A DNA stretch of 64,000 nt from Oryzomonas japonica (GCF_008802365.1 NZ_VZQZ01000002.1:398363-462362); one strand, 5' to 3'. Positions 16,653 through 25,434 are shown, counted from the stretch's first letter. Notes: generated by a model from the sequence alone, not told the origin. Translations and numbers: made by a program.

Positions 16653-17879
16653 ATGAACTGTGCTGTTGTTGGTGTACCGGGTACTGGCAAGACTTATTTT
16701 ATGGTTCAATACTTGAAAAAGCATTTTACCTATAATGAGTTTTTCAGGGAATTCACTATAGCTAAAAACATTCTCATTCTTACTAATATAGATGGCCTTA
16801 AACTCTACGGTCCGTCTTGCTGGAATATTGAAAGTCCAGAATTATTAGGCGACCCGTCCAGTGGTATCAAGGGTAAGTTGACCCGCGAAGAGTTTTTCAC
16901 CGTTGATAACATGAAAAGAATCATGGAAAATACGGGCAAGACAAACATTGTCCTTTGTATCGATGAAATCCAGCGTGATCAGTATTTCCCTCTCGGCTAC
17001 AAGGACAAAGATGTTCTCTTCATGTTCGCTTATCACAGGCATATTGGCATGGATATTATTCTCGGTACTCAAGACCCCGCTTTGATCTGCCGGGCTGTTT
17101 TGGCTCAATTCGAATATTTGGCTCATGGCACTCTCCGGAGTAAAAAGTTTTTTGGTGCCATGAGCTATAAATTCACGGATAACAAGGGCAATTACATGTA
17201 TTCCCAGACGTTGCGGACTGACAAGTCAGTTTTCAACGCATATCAGTCGCAATCGGTTCAGGAAATACGTGCTCCTAAAAATGCGATCATTCATTGGGTC
17301 GTGGTGGTCGTTGTCCTCTTGGTCGTTGCCGGAGGTCTGTTTAAAACGTCCCTTGCCATTGTTGCCGAAAAGGCAAAGCCGAAACATCCTGTTGCTCGTC
17401 CTGCTGCCGCTTCGATTCCTGCGCCTGCTGCTTCTTTACCAAAAACCGCTGCTGTTCAGCCTGTGGCGTCTTCTTCACGTGTTCCCCCGCCTGTCATACC
17501 TCCGTCTACTCCTGTCGCTGCATGGCGTTCCTATGACGTTCAGGGATACATTTCTACGGGTGGGCGATCTTACTATCTGGTGAATGGTCATTACTTGGAC
17601 CCTACCCGGTGCCGTCATTACTCTTCGGTAACACATACCGTTGAATATTTCAGTTTAGAGCCATTGGCAGACAGCCGCTCTGTCGGCGGCGGGCGGCCAA
17701 TGGCGTGGGGTTCGTCGTCGGAATCGACGGCGAAAGGTGAGCCGTTAGGTGAACCGGCCCCGGATAAGCCCAAATTGTCGAACATTCCAGAATTTAAACC
17801 GGGTGTCGATGATTATCGTTCTCCTACTGGTGTTGACTGGAAACATGACCAAATTCGGAATGCGGGTAAGTCGTTCTGA
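16653..17879 (+). CDS. Zot/pI-like phage assembly ATPase
   Basis: 408 residues. The Walker A is GVPGTGKT near the N-terminus and the Walker B is NIVLCIDEIQ near residue 108, as in the Zot domain family. One membrane segment lies about residues 214-232 (WVVVVVVLLVVAGG), followed by a Pro/Ala-rich periplasmic linker and a small C-terminal domain with RSYYLVNGHYLDP. Gene I proteins sit in the inner membrane and drive extrusion through an outer-membrane secretin. No phage secretin gene is present, so a host secretin is presumably used. Confidence 0.95.
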   Translation: MNCAVVGVPGTGKTYFMVQYLKKHFTYNEFFREFTIAKNILILTNIDGLKLYGPSCWNIESPELLGDPSSGIKGKLTREEFFTVDNMKRIMENTGKTNIVLCIDEIQRDQYFPLGYKDKDVLFMFAYHRHIGMDIILGTQDPALICRAVLAQFEYLAHGTLRSKKFFGAMSYKFTDNKGNYMYSQTLRTDKSVFNAYQSQSVQEIRAPKNAIIHWVVVVVVLLVVAGGLFKTSLAIVAEKAKPKHPVARPAAASIPAPAASLPKTAAVQPVASSSRVPPPVIPPSTPVAAWRSYDVQGYISTGGRSYYLVNGHYLDPTRCRHYSSVTHTVEYFSLEPLADSRSVGGGRPMAWGSSSESTAKGEPLGEPAPDKPKLSNIPEFKPGVDDYRSPTGVDWKHDQIRNAGKSF

Positions 17880-18448
17880 TTGCCTATTTTGATCTGAAAT
17901 ATGTCATTTTAGATCTGATCGGTGCCATCGATTTCCACTTTTCTTGATATTTCGCAAAGGTAACTAGACTCGACACAAGATGATTAGACATTAATGCTAA
18001 GTGAGGTTGTAATTGTAATATGTATTTTACACATTACAATCCCTAATTTTTCTATGTCCGGTTAAATATCAGCATGTTACAAGCTTAACCCGCTGGGGTT
18101 ATAGTTATAACTTGTTCAATTCCATTTCGTTAAATGATTGATTTGGTCTACCGTTCTTTTATGAATGTTCTAAATTCCTTCGGAAATAAGCCGATAATAA
18201 GTTGACTTGTAACCATCTAATATTAAACGTGATATCGATAATTATGATTTGTTTTCAGTCTAAATATCTTTAAGAATTCACATTTCTTGCCCATTTCTCT
18301 GAGTCTGATATTTGGCTGTCCTCATACTGCTGAGTCAAAGACAAACAACCGCCTTTCGCTTCGCTCGGCCATGCAACCGTGATCTGTCGTGTTCACTGTC
18401 GCGGGGCTGTCTTTCCCCTCTAGTCCATGTCCATCTGTGTCCTAAAAA
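17880..18448. other. Untranslated phage interval, candidate origin/packaging region
   Basis: About 570 bases with no convincing gene, rich in A and T. It holds an imperfect hairpin: an inner stem TAACCC/GGGTTA with a GCTG loop at 18086-18101, enclosed by ACAAG/CTTGT at 18079-18115. Inovirus intergenic regions carry the replication origin and a hairpin packaging signal, and this is the largest such gap in the phage, between the assembly gene and the reverse repressor module. The assignment is inference. Confidence 0.4.
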
Positions 18449-18955
18449 CTACGCTTTTCCTCTTTGGTTTATCTTGGATAGCTTTTCTCTTATCTCGCTT
18501 ATGGTATATCCCTGCTTAACAGTAAAATGGACAATTGGTATTCTTGCTGACGCTAGCGCTTTATCTATAAGGTCGTCACGATCGGCTCTGTCCTTCCGTT
18601 CGTGCGTTTTATCGTCAAGTTCAATAACTCCTAATGGTATAAGGTCGGCGGCTGAGCATATTAAAAAATCTACATGCTTTTTGTCGATCATATTTCTTGC
18701 GGTTGTACGTTTGCTTGCTGTGAGTCCTTTTGCTGGTGTCATAATATCGCCAACTCTTACTTTTCCGAAAACTCGGTAGCGTTCTCCTATTGCCTGTTCA
18801 AGAACGCCTAAAAATGATCGTTCCGCTGGTGTGAAGAGAGTGCTTACCTTCGTGAATTGTAGATCGGTTCTGTTGCTCGGCTTTTTGTTCTTTCCTGCTG
18901 CTAGTAGGCCAATGACAATTAAAATTATAATAATCATTCCAATAAATAAATTCAT
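18449..18955 (-). CDS. Membrane-anchored DUF2726 protein
   Basis: 168 residues, with AAGGGGAGA upstream of the ATG. One N-terminal membrane segment (about 3-20) is followed by a DUF2726 domain: LFTPAERSFLGVLEQAI, then RVGDIM, VDFLICSAADLIPLGVIELD and a closing IPIVHF. The domain is known from many bacteria, has a restriction-endonuclease-like look (the IELDDKTHER segment) and no settled function. It lies nine bases downstream of the repressor gene, so both are expressed from the lysogen. A role in superinfection exclusion or host fitness is inference. Confidence 0.82.
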   Translation of the reverse strand: MNLFIGMIIIILIVIGLLAAGKNKKPSNRTDLQFTKVSTLFTPAERSFLGVLEQAIGERYRVFGKVRVGDIMTPAKGLTASKRTTARNMIDKKHVDFLICSAADLIPLGVIELDDKTHERKDRADRDDLIDKALASARIPIVHFTVKQGYTISEIREKLSKINQRGKA

Positions 18956-18964
18956 TGTCTCCCC

Positions 18965-19291
18965 TTATGCCACGTGTTTTCCTTGTTCCATCTTCTTCAA
19001 TCTTTCAAGCCGTTCCTCTTTCTCAATGCAAACCAGTGCGCTCTGGAGTGTGTCGGGCTCCATTCCTTCAAGTGTCTTTACAATCGCTTCAATCCGCTTG
19101 TTGGGGTGTTCTGTCGGTTTTCCTCCGAATACGATTTCAGCTAGCATTGTAAGTGTCTTGCTTGGTTCGCACCTCCCCTTGAGTATTGCTGATATGTGTG
19201 TATTTGATATCCCTAGCTTTTCTGCTATGTCCTTTTGTTTCAGTTCTTTCCTCTTCACCATTTTGCCAATGTCATAAAAAATTCCCGTCAT
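18965..19291 (-). CDS. XRE-type phage repressor
   Basis: 108 residues from the ATG at 19291, which has AAGGAGA at good spacing; an ATG ten codons upstream lacks one. A helix-turn-helix is seen at about residues 18-40 (KQKDIAEKLGISNTHISAIL). The C-terminal half is a charged helix with no peptidase domain, so it is not a self-cleaving CI type. It is divergent from the small gene at 19364, the usual repressor/early-gene arrangement. It and DUF2726 probably form the lysogenic operon. Confidence 0.88.
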   Translation of the reverse strand: MTGIFYDIGKMVKRKELKQKDIAEKLGISNTHISAILKGRCEPSKTLTMLAEIVFGGKPTEHPNKRIEAIVKTLEGMEPDTLQSALVCIEKEERLERLKKMEQGKHVA

Positions 19292-19363
19292 GGCAATTTC
19301 TCCTTGATAAAATTCTGTCATGGGATTATATAAAACACATATTACATTCCATGGAGGTGCATT

Positions 19364-19549
19364 ATGAAGCGTTCTCGCGTCTTACCTGTCTGCCTTAGTG
19401 AAGATGAATCTGCCCGCCTTGAGTCCCTTGTGTCTTCATACAACTGTTCCGGCCAGCGTGTTACAAGGTCTGACATTATCCGTCACGGCCTTGGACTCGT
19501 CCCGATTCAGCCGGTACTTTTTCCGTTCCCGGTTGCGGCCCGTGGATAG
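19364..19549 (+). CDS. Small ribbon-helix-helix-like regulator
   Basis: 61 residues from the ATG at 19364 with ATGGAGG upstream. A strand-like start (RVLPVCLSEDESARLESLV) is followed by a helix pair (RVTRSDIIRHGLGLV), fitting a CopG/Arc-type ribbon-helix-helix. Divergent from the XRE gene, it is a candidate Cro-like or early regulator. Its stop overlaps the next gene's start. Confidence 0.62.
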   Translation: MKRSRVLPVCLSEDESARLESLVSSYNCSGQRVTRSDIIRHGLGLVPIQPVLFPFPVAARG

Positions 19550-19895
19550 GTCAATCCGTTACAGGGTCGTTTCCCGTGGCACGGAGGCCATCGTCCTTTT
19601 AGTTACGCTTCCTGAAAACCTTCTTAGCCGTGTTACTGATTTTTTCGACATGAAGGAACGGCAGATTCCTTCCCTACCCTCCCATGACGTTGAAAAAAAC
19701 ATGGCTGCTTATGCCCTACGTTGCGAGCAAACTGCTTGCTCCGTCTTTGACAAGGAAGTCCTTTCCGCTGACAGTCCTTGCTCTGCCATTTCGTCCTCTC
19801 TCGCCATTATTCATGAGGTTATTCCAAATATTTCTTATGCTAATCTTAAGACTATTTTAAGGAAAGCTGGCCGCCTTAAGGGTACAGGTTTATAG
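19542..19895 (+). CDS. Prophage hypothetical protein coupled to the RHH gene
   Basis: 117 residues from a GTG at 19542 that overlaps the preceding gene by eight bases. It is soluble, starts with strand-like RYRVVSRGTEAIVLLVTLPE and ends in a basic helix (NLKTILRKAGRLKG). Three cysteines are not arranged as a zinc site. No family is recognised. The coupling suggests it works with the RHH protein. It is the last gene before the right repeat. Confidence 0.6.
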   Translation: MDRSIRYRVVSRGTEAIVLLVTLPENLLSRVTDFFDMKERQIPSLPSHDVEKNMAAYALRCEQTACSVFDKEVLSADSPCSAISSSLAIIHEVIPNISYANLKTILRKAGRLKGTGL

Positions 19896-19912
19896 CCTTT
19901 CTGTCAATTTTC

Positions 19913-19940
19913 AGACCCCATTCGTTATATTATGTAAAGT
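19913..19940 (+). other. dif-like site at the right prophage boundary (candidate attR)
   Basis: The segment reads AGACCCCATTC, GTTATA, TTATGTAAAGT. Centre and right arm are identical to the left site at 11490-11517; the left arm differs at five of 11 positions, keeping CCCAT. A differing outer arm is what Xer strand exchange between a host dif and a phage site would give. It lies 17 bases past the stop of the last phage gene. Confidence 0.45.
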
Positions 19941-20041
19941 ACATCTTATGGAGCATTTAAACATGAAATAAAATACTTATGCTTAATTTATTAATCAATC
20001 ACTTCGAAAATACCGTGTAACGGGGTGGAATGACAGACCCA
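19924..20041 (+). pseudogene. Decayed second copy of the phage first-gene 5' end
   Basis: This is the right copy of the flanking repeat. After the shared GTTATATTATGTAAAGTACA-like start it retains the ribosome site as TATGGAG and the start of the zinc-ribbon gene, but the frame runs into TAA after two codons (ATGAAATAA) and the similarity fades past about 20041. Short matches such as AATACCGTGTAACG and ATGACAGACCC still align. It is a truncated, frame-broken copy of 11501-11620. Confidence 0.8.
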
Positions 20042-20065
20042 TCTATTCTTTCTAAACAAAAACGC

Positions 20066-21505
20066 TTAATCACTTTGGCAAACATTTTGAGAGAAGCCCG
20101 CCGGCAGTTCTATCCTGAATTCAGCGCCATCCCGATGGTTTAACGCCGTCAGCTTGCCGGCCATGTTCTTTTCAATGATCACCTTCGACATATACAAGCC
20201 GATGCCGGTGCCCTTGTCCGGCCCTTTCGTGGTAAAGTACGGATCAAAGATCTTGTTGCATAAGCTCTCATCAATGCCACCGCCGTTATCATGCACCGTA
20301 ACAACCGAAAGATCATTGTCGCGGAAAGCCTGGATGGTAATCCGGGGCTCATGAACGTGCCTCTCCAACAGGACATCCTTGGCATTGCTTATGATATTGA
20401 GCAATACTTGGGAATATTCATTCTTGTAGCCAACGGCTGTCACGTCGGGGTCGAGGTGCAACTCGGTCGTAATGTAACTATTTTTCAAGGCGGCGTCGAT
20501 AAGCCCGACAGCCAGTTGCACCGCCTTGGCGACGGAGAATACGCGTTTCTCCTTGTCCTGTCGAAAGAAGTTGCGGAAGTCATCGATGGTAACGGACATG
20601 TGGTGGATGATCTGCATGGCGTTGGCAACTTCCCAGTCGAACTCCTCCCCACTGATTTCCCCCGACTCTTGAGCAATTTGCAGATTCTGTATGATGAGTC
20701 CCACATTATTAAGCGGCTGGCGCCATTGGTGGGCGATATTATTGACCATCTCTCCCATCGCCGCCAGACGGCTTTGCTGGAATAGCATCTGATTCCTCTG
20801 GCTAAGTTCAATGACGGTTTCTGCCACGCGTTTTTCAAGAGATTGGTTAAGCTTTTCAAGCTGCCGGCTTTTTTGCGAAAGCGTGTCTTGCACCCGTTTT
20901 CGCTCCGTGATGTCATGGATGATCGCCCACATTGCAAACGGGTTTCCCTGGTCGTCGCGAACAAGTTGAGCCCGCAGTTCTATCGGGAAAATTGTGCCGT
21001 CTTTCCTCCGGTATTCCTTTTCATAAATATCGGAATACCCCCTGGGGATAACCTGTTCATCAATAATTTTACGTTCTAACGAATGCCATTTTTCGGGCGT
21101 AAGCTCCTCGTAGGTCTTTGAACGCAACTCTTCAGCTTCGTATCCGAGCATGGTGCGGAAAACTTCGTTGTATTGCAGTATCCTGCCGGTCATATCGACA
21201 CTGGCAAAGGCGTCCATCATCCCCTCATAGAGAAGGCTGAACAGCATGTCCCTGTTCTTTATCACCTCCTTGAGTTGCCTGGATTCCAAGAGGTATCGGC
21301 TGATAAGTTGATACAGGAGTGCCCCGGTGATGACGACGAAGAAAAAACCTTTAAAGACTGAGATTCGCACCAACGTGGCTGGATCGGTTATGATGAGGCC
21401 CAGAATTGTATCGGAACAATAAATCCATAAACAGCTGAAAATTGCGTAAATCGCAATGATTTTGAGCAGATCATAACGATCTGTTTTTTCGAGACCACTC
21501 TTCAT
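20066..21505 (-). CDS. PAS-domain sensor histidine kinase
   Basis: 479 residues from the ATG at 21505, with AAGGTGG upstream. Two membrane segments lie about residues 14-35 and 49-68. A PAS domain follows (about 95-205, ending FAMWAIIHDITERKR), then a coiled coil and the kinase core. The phospho-acceptor is in NNIAHQWRQPLNNVG (about residue 265), and the ATP site shows N, G1 and G2 boxes (NIISNAKD, DNGGGI, GTGIGLYMSK). The HQWRQPLN type is common in Geobacter kinases. No response regulator is adjacent. Its 3' end lies 24 bases from the decayed phage repeat. Confidence 0.93.
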   Translation of the reverse strand: MKSGLEKTDRYDLLKIIAIYAIFSCLWIYCSDTILGLIITDPATLVRISVFKGFFFVVITGALLYQLISRYLLESRQLKEVIKNRDMLFSLLYEGMMDAFASVDMTGRILQYNEVFRTMLGYEAEELRSKTYEELTPEKWHSLERKIIDEQVIPRGYSDIYEKEYRRKDGTIFPIELRAQLVRDDQGNPFAMWAIIHDITERKRVQDTLSQKSRQLEKLNQSLEKRVAETVIELSQRNQMLFQQSRLAAMGEMVNNIAHQWRQPLNNVGLIIQNLQIAQESGEISGEEFDWEVANAMQIIHHMSVTIDDFRNFFRQDKEKRVFSVAKAVQLAVGLIDAALKNSYITTELHLDPDVTAVGYKNEYSQVLLNIISNAKDVLLERHVHEPRITIQAFRDNDLSVVTVHDNGGGIDESLCNKIFDPYFTTKGPDKGTGIGLYMSKVIIEKNMAGKLTALNHRDGAEFRIELPAGFSQNVCQSD

Positions 21506-21696
21506 GGTGCCACCTTGCCGACGGCCGAGCAATTAAAACCAACCATGTTATATTAAATAAAATTAGGATACATGATATCATACCAAACAAAAAGTCCCTG
21601 TCCAAAATTTTGCATATCCCAACAGGTTATTTTTCATTGGTAAATGGGGTGAAAATATGCTGGTATGCGGGAAATAAGAAAAGGAGGCAGGGGTAG

Positions 21697-22176
21697 ATGA
21701 CTACGAAACAGCCAAAGGATAAGGGCCTCATTCCGTGTAAACGGATTGCTCTCGTCGCACATGACAATAAAAAGCATGATCTCATCGAGTGGTCCCTCTT
21801 CAACCGGGACTTGCTGGCCCAACACAAGCTTTACGCCACGGGGACCACGGGGACATTGCTGGAAGAAGCGCTCCGAATCCCCATCACCAAATTTCAAAGC
21901 GGCCCTCTTGGCGGAGACCTGCAGATTGGCGCCAAAATCGCCGAGGGCGAAATTGATTTGATCATTTTTTTCTGGGACCCGCTGGAACCTCAACCCCATG
22001 ACCCGGATGTGAAGGCGCTCCTGCGGATTGCCGTTGTCTGGAACATTCCCGTGGCATGCAACCGCACCACTGCCGATCTCGTTATATCATCACCACTCAT
22101 GTCGTCGGGGTATAAACGGACCATCCCTGATTTCAAGGAGTACCGGGACCGTTTTCGCAACTCAAAGGGGAACTGA
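21697..22176 (+). CDS. mgsA: Methylglyoxal synthase
   Basis: 159 residues, near the usual 150. It makes methylglyoxal and phosphate from dihydroxyacetone phosphate, a bypass of lower glycolysis. Signatures: the ALVAHDNKK start, ATGTTGTLL phosphate-binding loop, [12 protein letters not shown] and [19 protein letters not shown], with the catalytic aspartates in GGD and DPL. The ATG has GGAGGCAGGGG upstream. It converges on the ligase gene; a hairpin terminator lies between them. Confidence 0.96.
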   Translation: MTTKQPKDKGLIPCKRIALVAHDNKKHDLIEWSLFNRDLLAQHKLYATGTTGTLLEEALRIPITKFQSGPLGGDLQIGAKIAEGEIDLIIFFWDPLEPQPHDPDVKALLRIAVVWNIPVACNRTTADLVISSPLMSSGYKRTIPDFKEYRDRFRNSKGN

Positions 22177-22203
22177 TCCGGGTTGTTTTTCATTTTTGCC
22201 CGC

Positions 22204-22241
22204 AAAAAAGCGGGTCATGTGTATATAGAACATGACCCGCT
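22204..22241. terminator. Terminator between mgsA and the phenylacetate-CoA ligase gene
   Basis: Perfect 11-base stem GCGGGTCATGT/ACATGACCCGC with a nine-base loop. The A run on its left side becomes a T run for the minus-strand ligase transcript, so it mainly ends that one. Confidence 0.85.
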
Positions 22242-22275
22242 CGTATTCAGCAATGGAAGAAAAGTATTCAGACCA

Positions 22276-23583
22276 TCACAACTGGCGCCTGTCAATGACG
22301 CGGTTGGCCTTTCCCTCGTTGCGCGGCAGGCTGTTGGGCTCCACCAGCTTGACGGTGACGCCGACCCCCAACACCGTGTCGATCTTCTTCTCGACCATCT
22401 CCAAAAAAGCCCGCTGTTTTTTCATCTCATCAAAGAAGATATGCTCCGTGACCTCGATGCTGACCTCAAGGGTATCCATGGCACCCTTGCGGTCAACCAC
22501 CAGTTGGTAATGCGGTTCGCACCCCTCGATGGCCACCAGCACCTCTTCGATCTGCGACGGGAAGACGTTGACCCCCTTGATGATCAGCATATCGTCGGAG
22601 CGGCCCATGGTCTTTTTCATCCGCACCGTGGTCCGGCCACACTCACAGACGCCATAGTCAAGACGGGTAATGTCCCGTGTCCGATAGCGGATCATGGGGA
22701 AGGCTTCCTTGCTGATGGTCGTCAGCACCAGTTCGCCCACACTTCCCGGCGGCAGTACTTCACAGGTCTCGGGGTTGATGATCTCCGGGATAAAGCCGTC
22801 CTCGGAGATGTGCATGCCGCATTTGCAGCGGCATTCCCCGGCAACACCGGGGCCGATGACCTCCGACAAGCCATAGTTGTCCGTAGCGCTGAGGGAAAGA
22901 CGTGACTCGATCTCCCGACGCATGGCCTCGGACCAGGGTTCGCCGCCAAACAGACCCACCTTGAGGGATAAGGTCTTGGGATCAATGCCCTGCTTTTCAA
23001 TGCGGTCGGCAATGTTGATGGCATAGCTCGGCGTGCAGACCAGAACCGTGCTCTTGTAATCCTGCATGATCATGATCTGCTTGTCCGTGTTGCCGCCGCT
23101 CATGGGGATGACGGCGGCGCCGATGGTTTCCGAACCGTAGTGCAGGCCAAAGGCGCCGGTGAACAGGCCGTAACCGAAGGCGATCTGCACCACGTCGTCA
23201 GGGGTGACGCCGGCCGCAGTCATGAAACGAGCCACCAGGTTCGACCATATCTTGAGGTCGTTTTTGGTATACCCCACCACCGTCGGTTTGCCGGTCGTAC
23301 CGGATGACGAATGGATGCGGACCACCTCTCTGAGCGGTACGGCAAACATCCCATAGGGATAATTGAGCCGCAGGTCCTCCTTGGTGGTAAAGGGGAGCTT
23401 TGCCAGATCGGAAAGGGAAGTGATATCCTCGGGAACAATACCCCGTTCGTTGAACTTCGTCCGGTAACAGGTTACGTTTTTATAGACGCGGTTGAGGGTC
23501 GCCTGGAGCCGCTCAAGTTGGAGCTGTTCTATCTCGTCCCGGGGCATGCATTCATGCTGGGGGTCCCAAATAGTATTCTGCAT
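22276..23583 (-). CDS. paaK: Phenylacetate-CoA ligase
   Basis: 435 residues. It belongs to the adenylate-forming superfamily, PaaK branch: [16 protein letters not shown] is the P-loop, [17 protein letters not shown] the A5 region, and [20 protein letters not shown] the C-terminal hinge. It activates phenylacetate or related aryl acids with ATP and CoA. In anaerobes it often partners indolepyruvate oxidoreductase in aromatic amino acid use; no such gene is in the window. The start is the ATG at 23583; a GTG one codon earlier is possible. proS lies 24 bases upstream. Confidence 0.93.
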   Translation of the reverse strand: MQNTIWDPQHECMPRDEIEQLQLERLQATLNRVYKNVTCYRTKFNERGIVPEDITSLSDLAKLPFTTKEDLRLNYPYGMFAVPLREVVRIHSSSGTTGKPTVVGYTKNDLKIWSNLVARFMTAAGVTPDDVVQIAFGYGLFTGAFGLHYGSETIGAAVIPMSGGNTDKQIMIMQDYKSTVLVCTPSYAINIADRIEKQGIDPKTLSLKVGLFGGEPWSEAMRREIESRLSLSATDNYGLSEVIGPGVAGECRCKCGMHISEDGFIPEIINPETCEVLPPGSVGELVLTTISKEAFPMIRYRTRDITRLDYGVCECGRTTVRMKKTMGRSDDMLIIKGVNVFPSQIEEVLVAIEGCEPHYQLVVDRKGAMDTLEVSIEVTEHIFFDEMKKQRAFLEMVEKKIDTVLGVGVTVKLVEPNSLPRNEGKANRVIDRRQL

Positions 23584-23606
23584 CACGACCTCATACCCGT
23601 TTAATT

Positions 23607-25328
23607 TCAGACCAAGGCCGCGTCGACAAGTTGCTTGATCCTGGCGATACCCTCTTCAACCGGCAGCAGGAGTACCTCGCCGGTTTTGCGGATTTTGACC
23701 TCGACCTTCCCTTCGGCCAATCCCTTGCTGCCGACCACAATGCGCAGCGGGATACCGATCAGGTCGTTATCCTTGAATTTGACGCCCGGACGTTCGTCAC
23801 GGTCATCGAACAGCGTCTCCACCCCCAATTGTACCAGCTTCGAGTAGATTTCTCCGGCCGCGGCCATGACGTCGCCATCCTTGGCGTTCAGGGCCACAAC
23901 GGAGCAATGGAAGGGCGCCAGGGGCAACGGGAAGATGATGCCGTTCTCGTCATGGTTCTGCTCGATGGCCGCTGCAACCGTCCTGCCGATGCCGATGCCG
24001 TAGCACCCCATGAAGATGACCTGTTCCTTGCCGTCGGCATCCAGGTAGGTGGCATTGAGGGCGGTGGAATACTTGGTGCCCAGCTTGAAGACATGCCCCA
24101 CCTCGATACCGCGCCACATCTCAAGTTTTCCCTCCTGGCAGCGTGGGCAGGCATCGCCGGCCACGACCATGCGGATATCGGCAAAGCGCTCGACCGAGAA
24201 ATCCCGTCCCGGGTTGGCATTGATGAAATGCATATCCTTTTCATTGGCGCCCATGGCGACATTGGCCATGCCCTCGACGACCAAGTCGGCAATAACCGTC
24301 ACCTTTTCCTTGAGCCCCAGCGGGCCGAGGAAACCGATCGGCGATCCGGTGATGCGCAGGATCTCCTCTTCGGTCGCCATTTCGATTTCGTCCCACCCCA
24401 GGCTGTTCTTGAGTTTGATCTCATTCAGCTCGTGGTCGCCCCGCAACAGCGCCATGACGAACTCGCCACTGCCCGAAGCGTACACCAGGGTCTTGACCGT
24501 CCTGTCGGCGGTCAATTTCAGGAAGGCCGCAACATCGGCAATGGTTTTCATGTCCGGCGTCGCGATCTTCTCCAACGGCAGCAACTCGCCGGCCGGCACC
24601 GATGGCAGCGGCCGCGCCTCGGCCTTTTCCACGTTGGCGGCATAGCGGCAGGAGTCGCAGGAGGCGATGCCGTCCTCGCCCGAATCAGCCAGAACCATGA
24701 ACTCGTGGGAGAACGACCCGCCAATGGTGCCCGAGTCCGCTTCAACGGCACGGAAATTCAGTCCGCACCGTTCAAAAATGCGGATATAGGCCTGGTACAT
24801 ACGGTCATAGGACTCGTCCGCGGCGCTGCTGTCCACATCAAACGAGTAGGCGTCCTTCATGATGAATTCGCGGCCCCGCATGAGGCCGAACCGGGGGCGG
24901 ATCTCGTCGCGGAACTTGGTCTGGATCTGGTAGAAATTGATCGGCATCTGCCGGTAGCTCTTGATCTCGCGGCGGATCATGTCGGTGATGACCTCTTCAT
25001 GGGTCGGCCCCATGCAGAACTCGCCTTCCTTGCGATCCTTGAAGCGCAGCAACTCCTTGCCGTAAAAACTCCAGCGCCCCGACTCCTGCCAGAGTTCGGC
25101 CGGTTGGACGCTCGGCATGAGCAGTTCGATGGCCCCGGCGCGGTCCATCTCCTCGCGGACGATGTTCTCGAACTTGCGGATGGAGCGCAGCCCCAAGGGC
25201 AGGTAATTGTAGATACCGGCGGCCAGCTTGCGGATCATGCCGGCACGGAGCATCAATTGATGCGACACGACCTCGGCATCGGAAGGGGTTTCTTTAACCG
25301 TGGGGATGAAATAACGTGAATAGAGCAT
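23607..25328 (-). CDS. proS: Prolyl-tRNA synthetase
   Basis: 573 residues, the usual bacterial length. It is a class II synthetase with motif 1 and the TxE loop ([17 protein letters not shown]), motif 2 ([21 protein letters not shown]), the inserted editing domain (about 225-410), and motif 3 ([17 protein letters not shown]). The anticodon domain follows. Start at the ATG at 25328, which has GAGGTGAG; the frame extends upstream to a GTG two codons earlier. It lies downstream of ispG. Confidence 0.98.
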   Translation of the reverse strand: MLYSRYFIPTVKETPSDAEVVSHQLMLRAGMIRKLAAGIYNYLPLGLRSIRKFENIVREEMDRAGAIELLMPSVQPAELWQESGRWSFYGKELLRFKDRKEGEFCMGPTHEEVITDMIRREIKSYRQMPINFYQIQTKFRDEIRPRFGLMRGREFIMKDAYSFDVDSSAADESYDRMYQAYIRIFERCGLNFRAVEADSGTIGGSFSHEFMVLADSGEDGIASCDSCRYAANVEKAEARPLPSVPAGELLPLEKIATPDMKTIADVAAFLKLTADRTVKTLVYASGSGEFVMALLRGDHELNEIKLKNSLGWDEIEMATEEEILRITGSPIGFLGPLGLKEKVTVIADLVVEGMANVAMGANEKDMHFINANPGRDFSVERFADIRMVVAGDACPRCQEGKLEMWRGIEVGHVFKLGTKYSTALNATYLDADGKEQVIFMGCYGIGIGRTVAAAIEQNHDENGIIFPLPLAPFHCSVVALNAKDGDVMAAAGEIYSKLVQLGVETLFDDRDERPGVKFKDNDLIGIPLRIVVGSKGLAEGKVEVKIRKTGEVLLLPVEEGIARIKQLVDAALV

Positions 25329-25335
25329 TCTCACC

Positions 25336-25434
25336 TCAGAGGATGGTATAGTCGAACAGGTTGTATTTTTCGAGCAGTGCCTTGAGCAGCTCCTGACGGA
25401 ACAGCTTTACGCCGTTCTCCGGCTGGGACTCTCT
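25336..25434 (-). other. Coding-like tail between ispG and proS without a start codon
   Basis: Between ispG and proS, one minus-strand frame reads as plausible protein ([20 protein letters not shown] and a short tail) up to a TGA ten bases before the proS start. No ATG, GTG or TTG begins it. It may be the remnant of a lost gene or of a longer ispG end in another frame. No function is claimed. Confidence 0.3.

Larger units (their letters stand above)
11490..20041. mobile_element. Filamentous (inovirus) prophage
   Basis: About 8.5 kb bounded by a direct repeat (11501-11620 and 19924-20041). It carries the inovirus modules in order: replication (Rep_trans initiator), candidate ssDNA binding, small virion proteins, coat with terminator, adsorption protein, DUF2523 and Zot/pI ATPase. 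A repressor region is on the opposite strand. No integrase, transposase or secretin is visible. Genes mostly overlap or nearly touch and share a TATGGAGG-type ribosome site. Codon choice is T-rich, unlike the flanking host genes. All core frames are intact, so the element may still be functional. Confidence 0.93.

Noticed and set aside
18312..18779. A plus-strand open frame over the DUF2726 gene
   Set aside because: It overlaps the reverse DUF2726 gene, which has a good ribosome site and a family match; the plus frame has neither.
20066..21505. The histidine kinase as part of the prophage
   Set aside because: It lies outside the right repeat, has host-like codon use and a common host-type kinase core.
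23631..25319. A 562-codon open frame on the plus strand opposite proS
   Set aside because: It is the antisense shadow of a certain proS gene in GC-rich DNA, and its residues show no fold or family pattern. Other long shadows, such as 48425-50458 opposite carA and 45056-46531 opposite carB, were dropped for the same reason.
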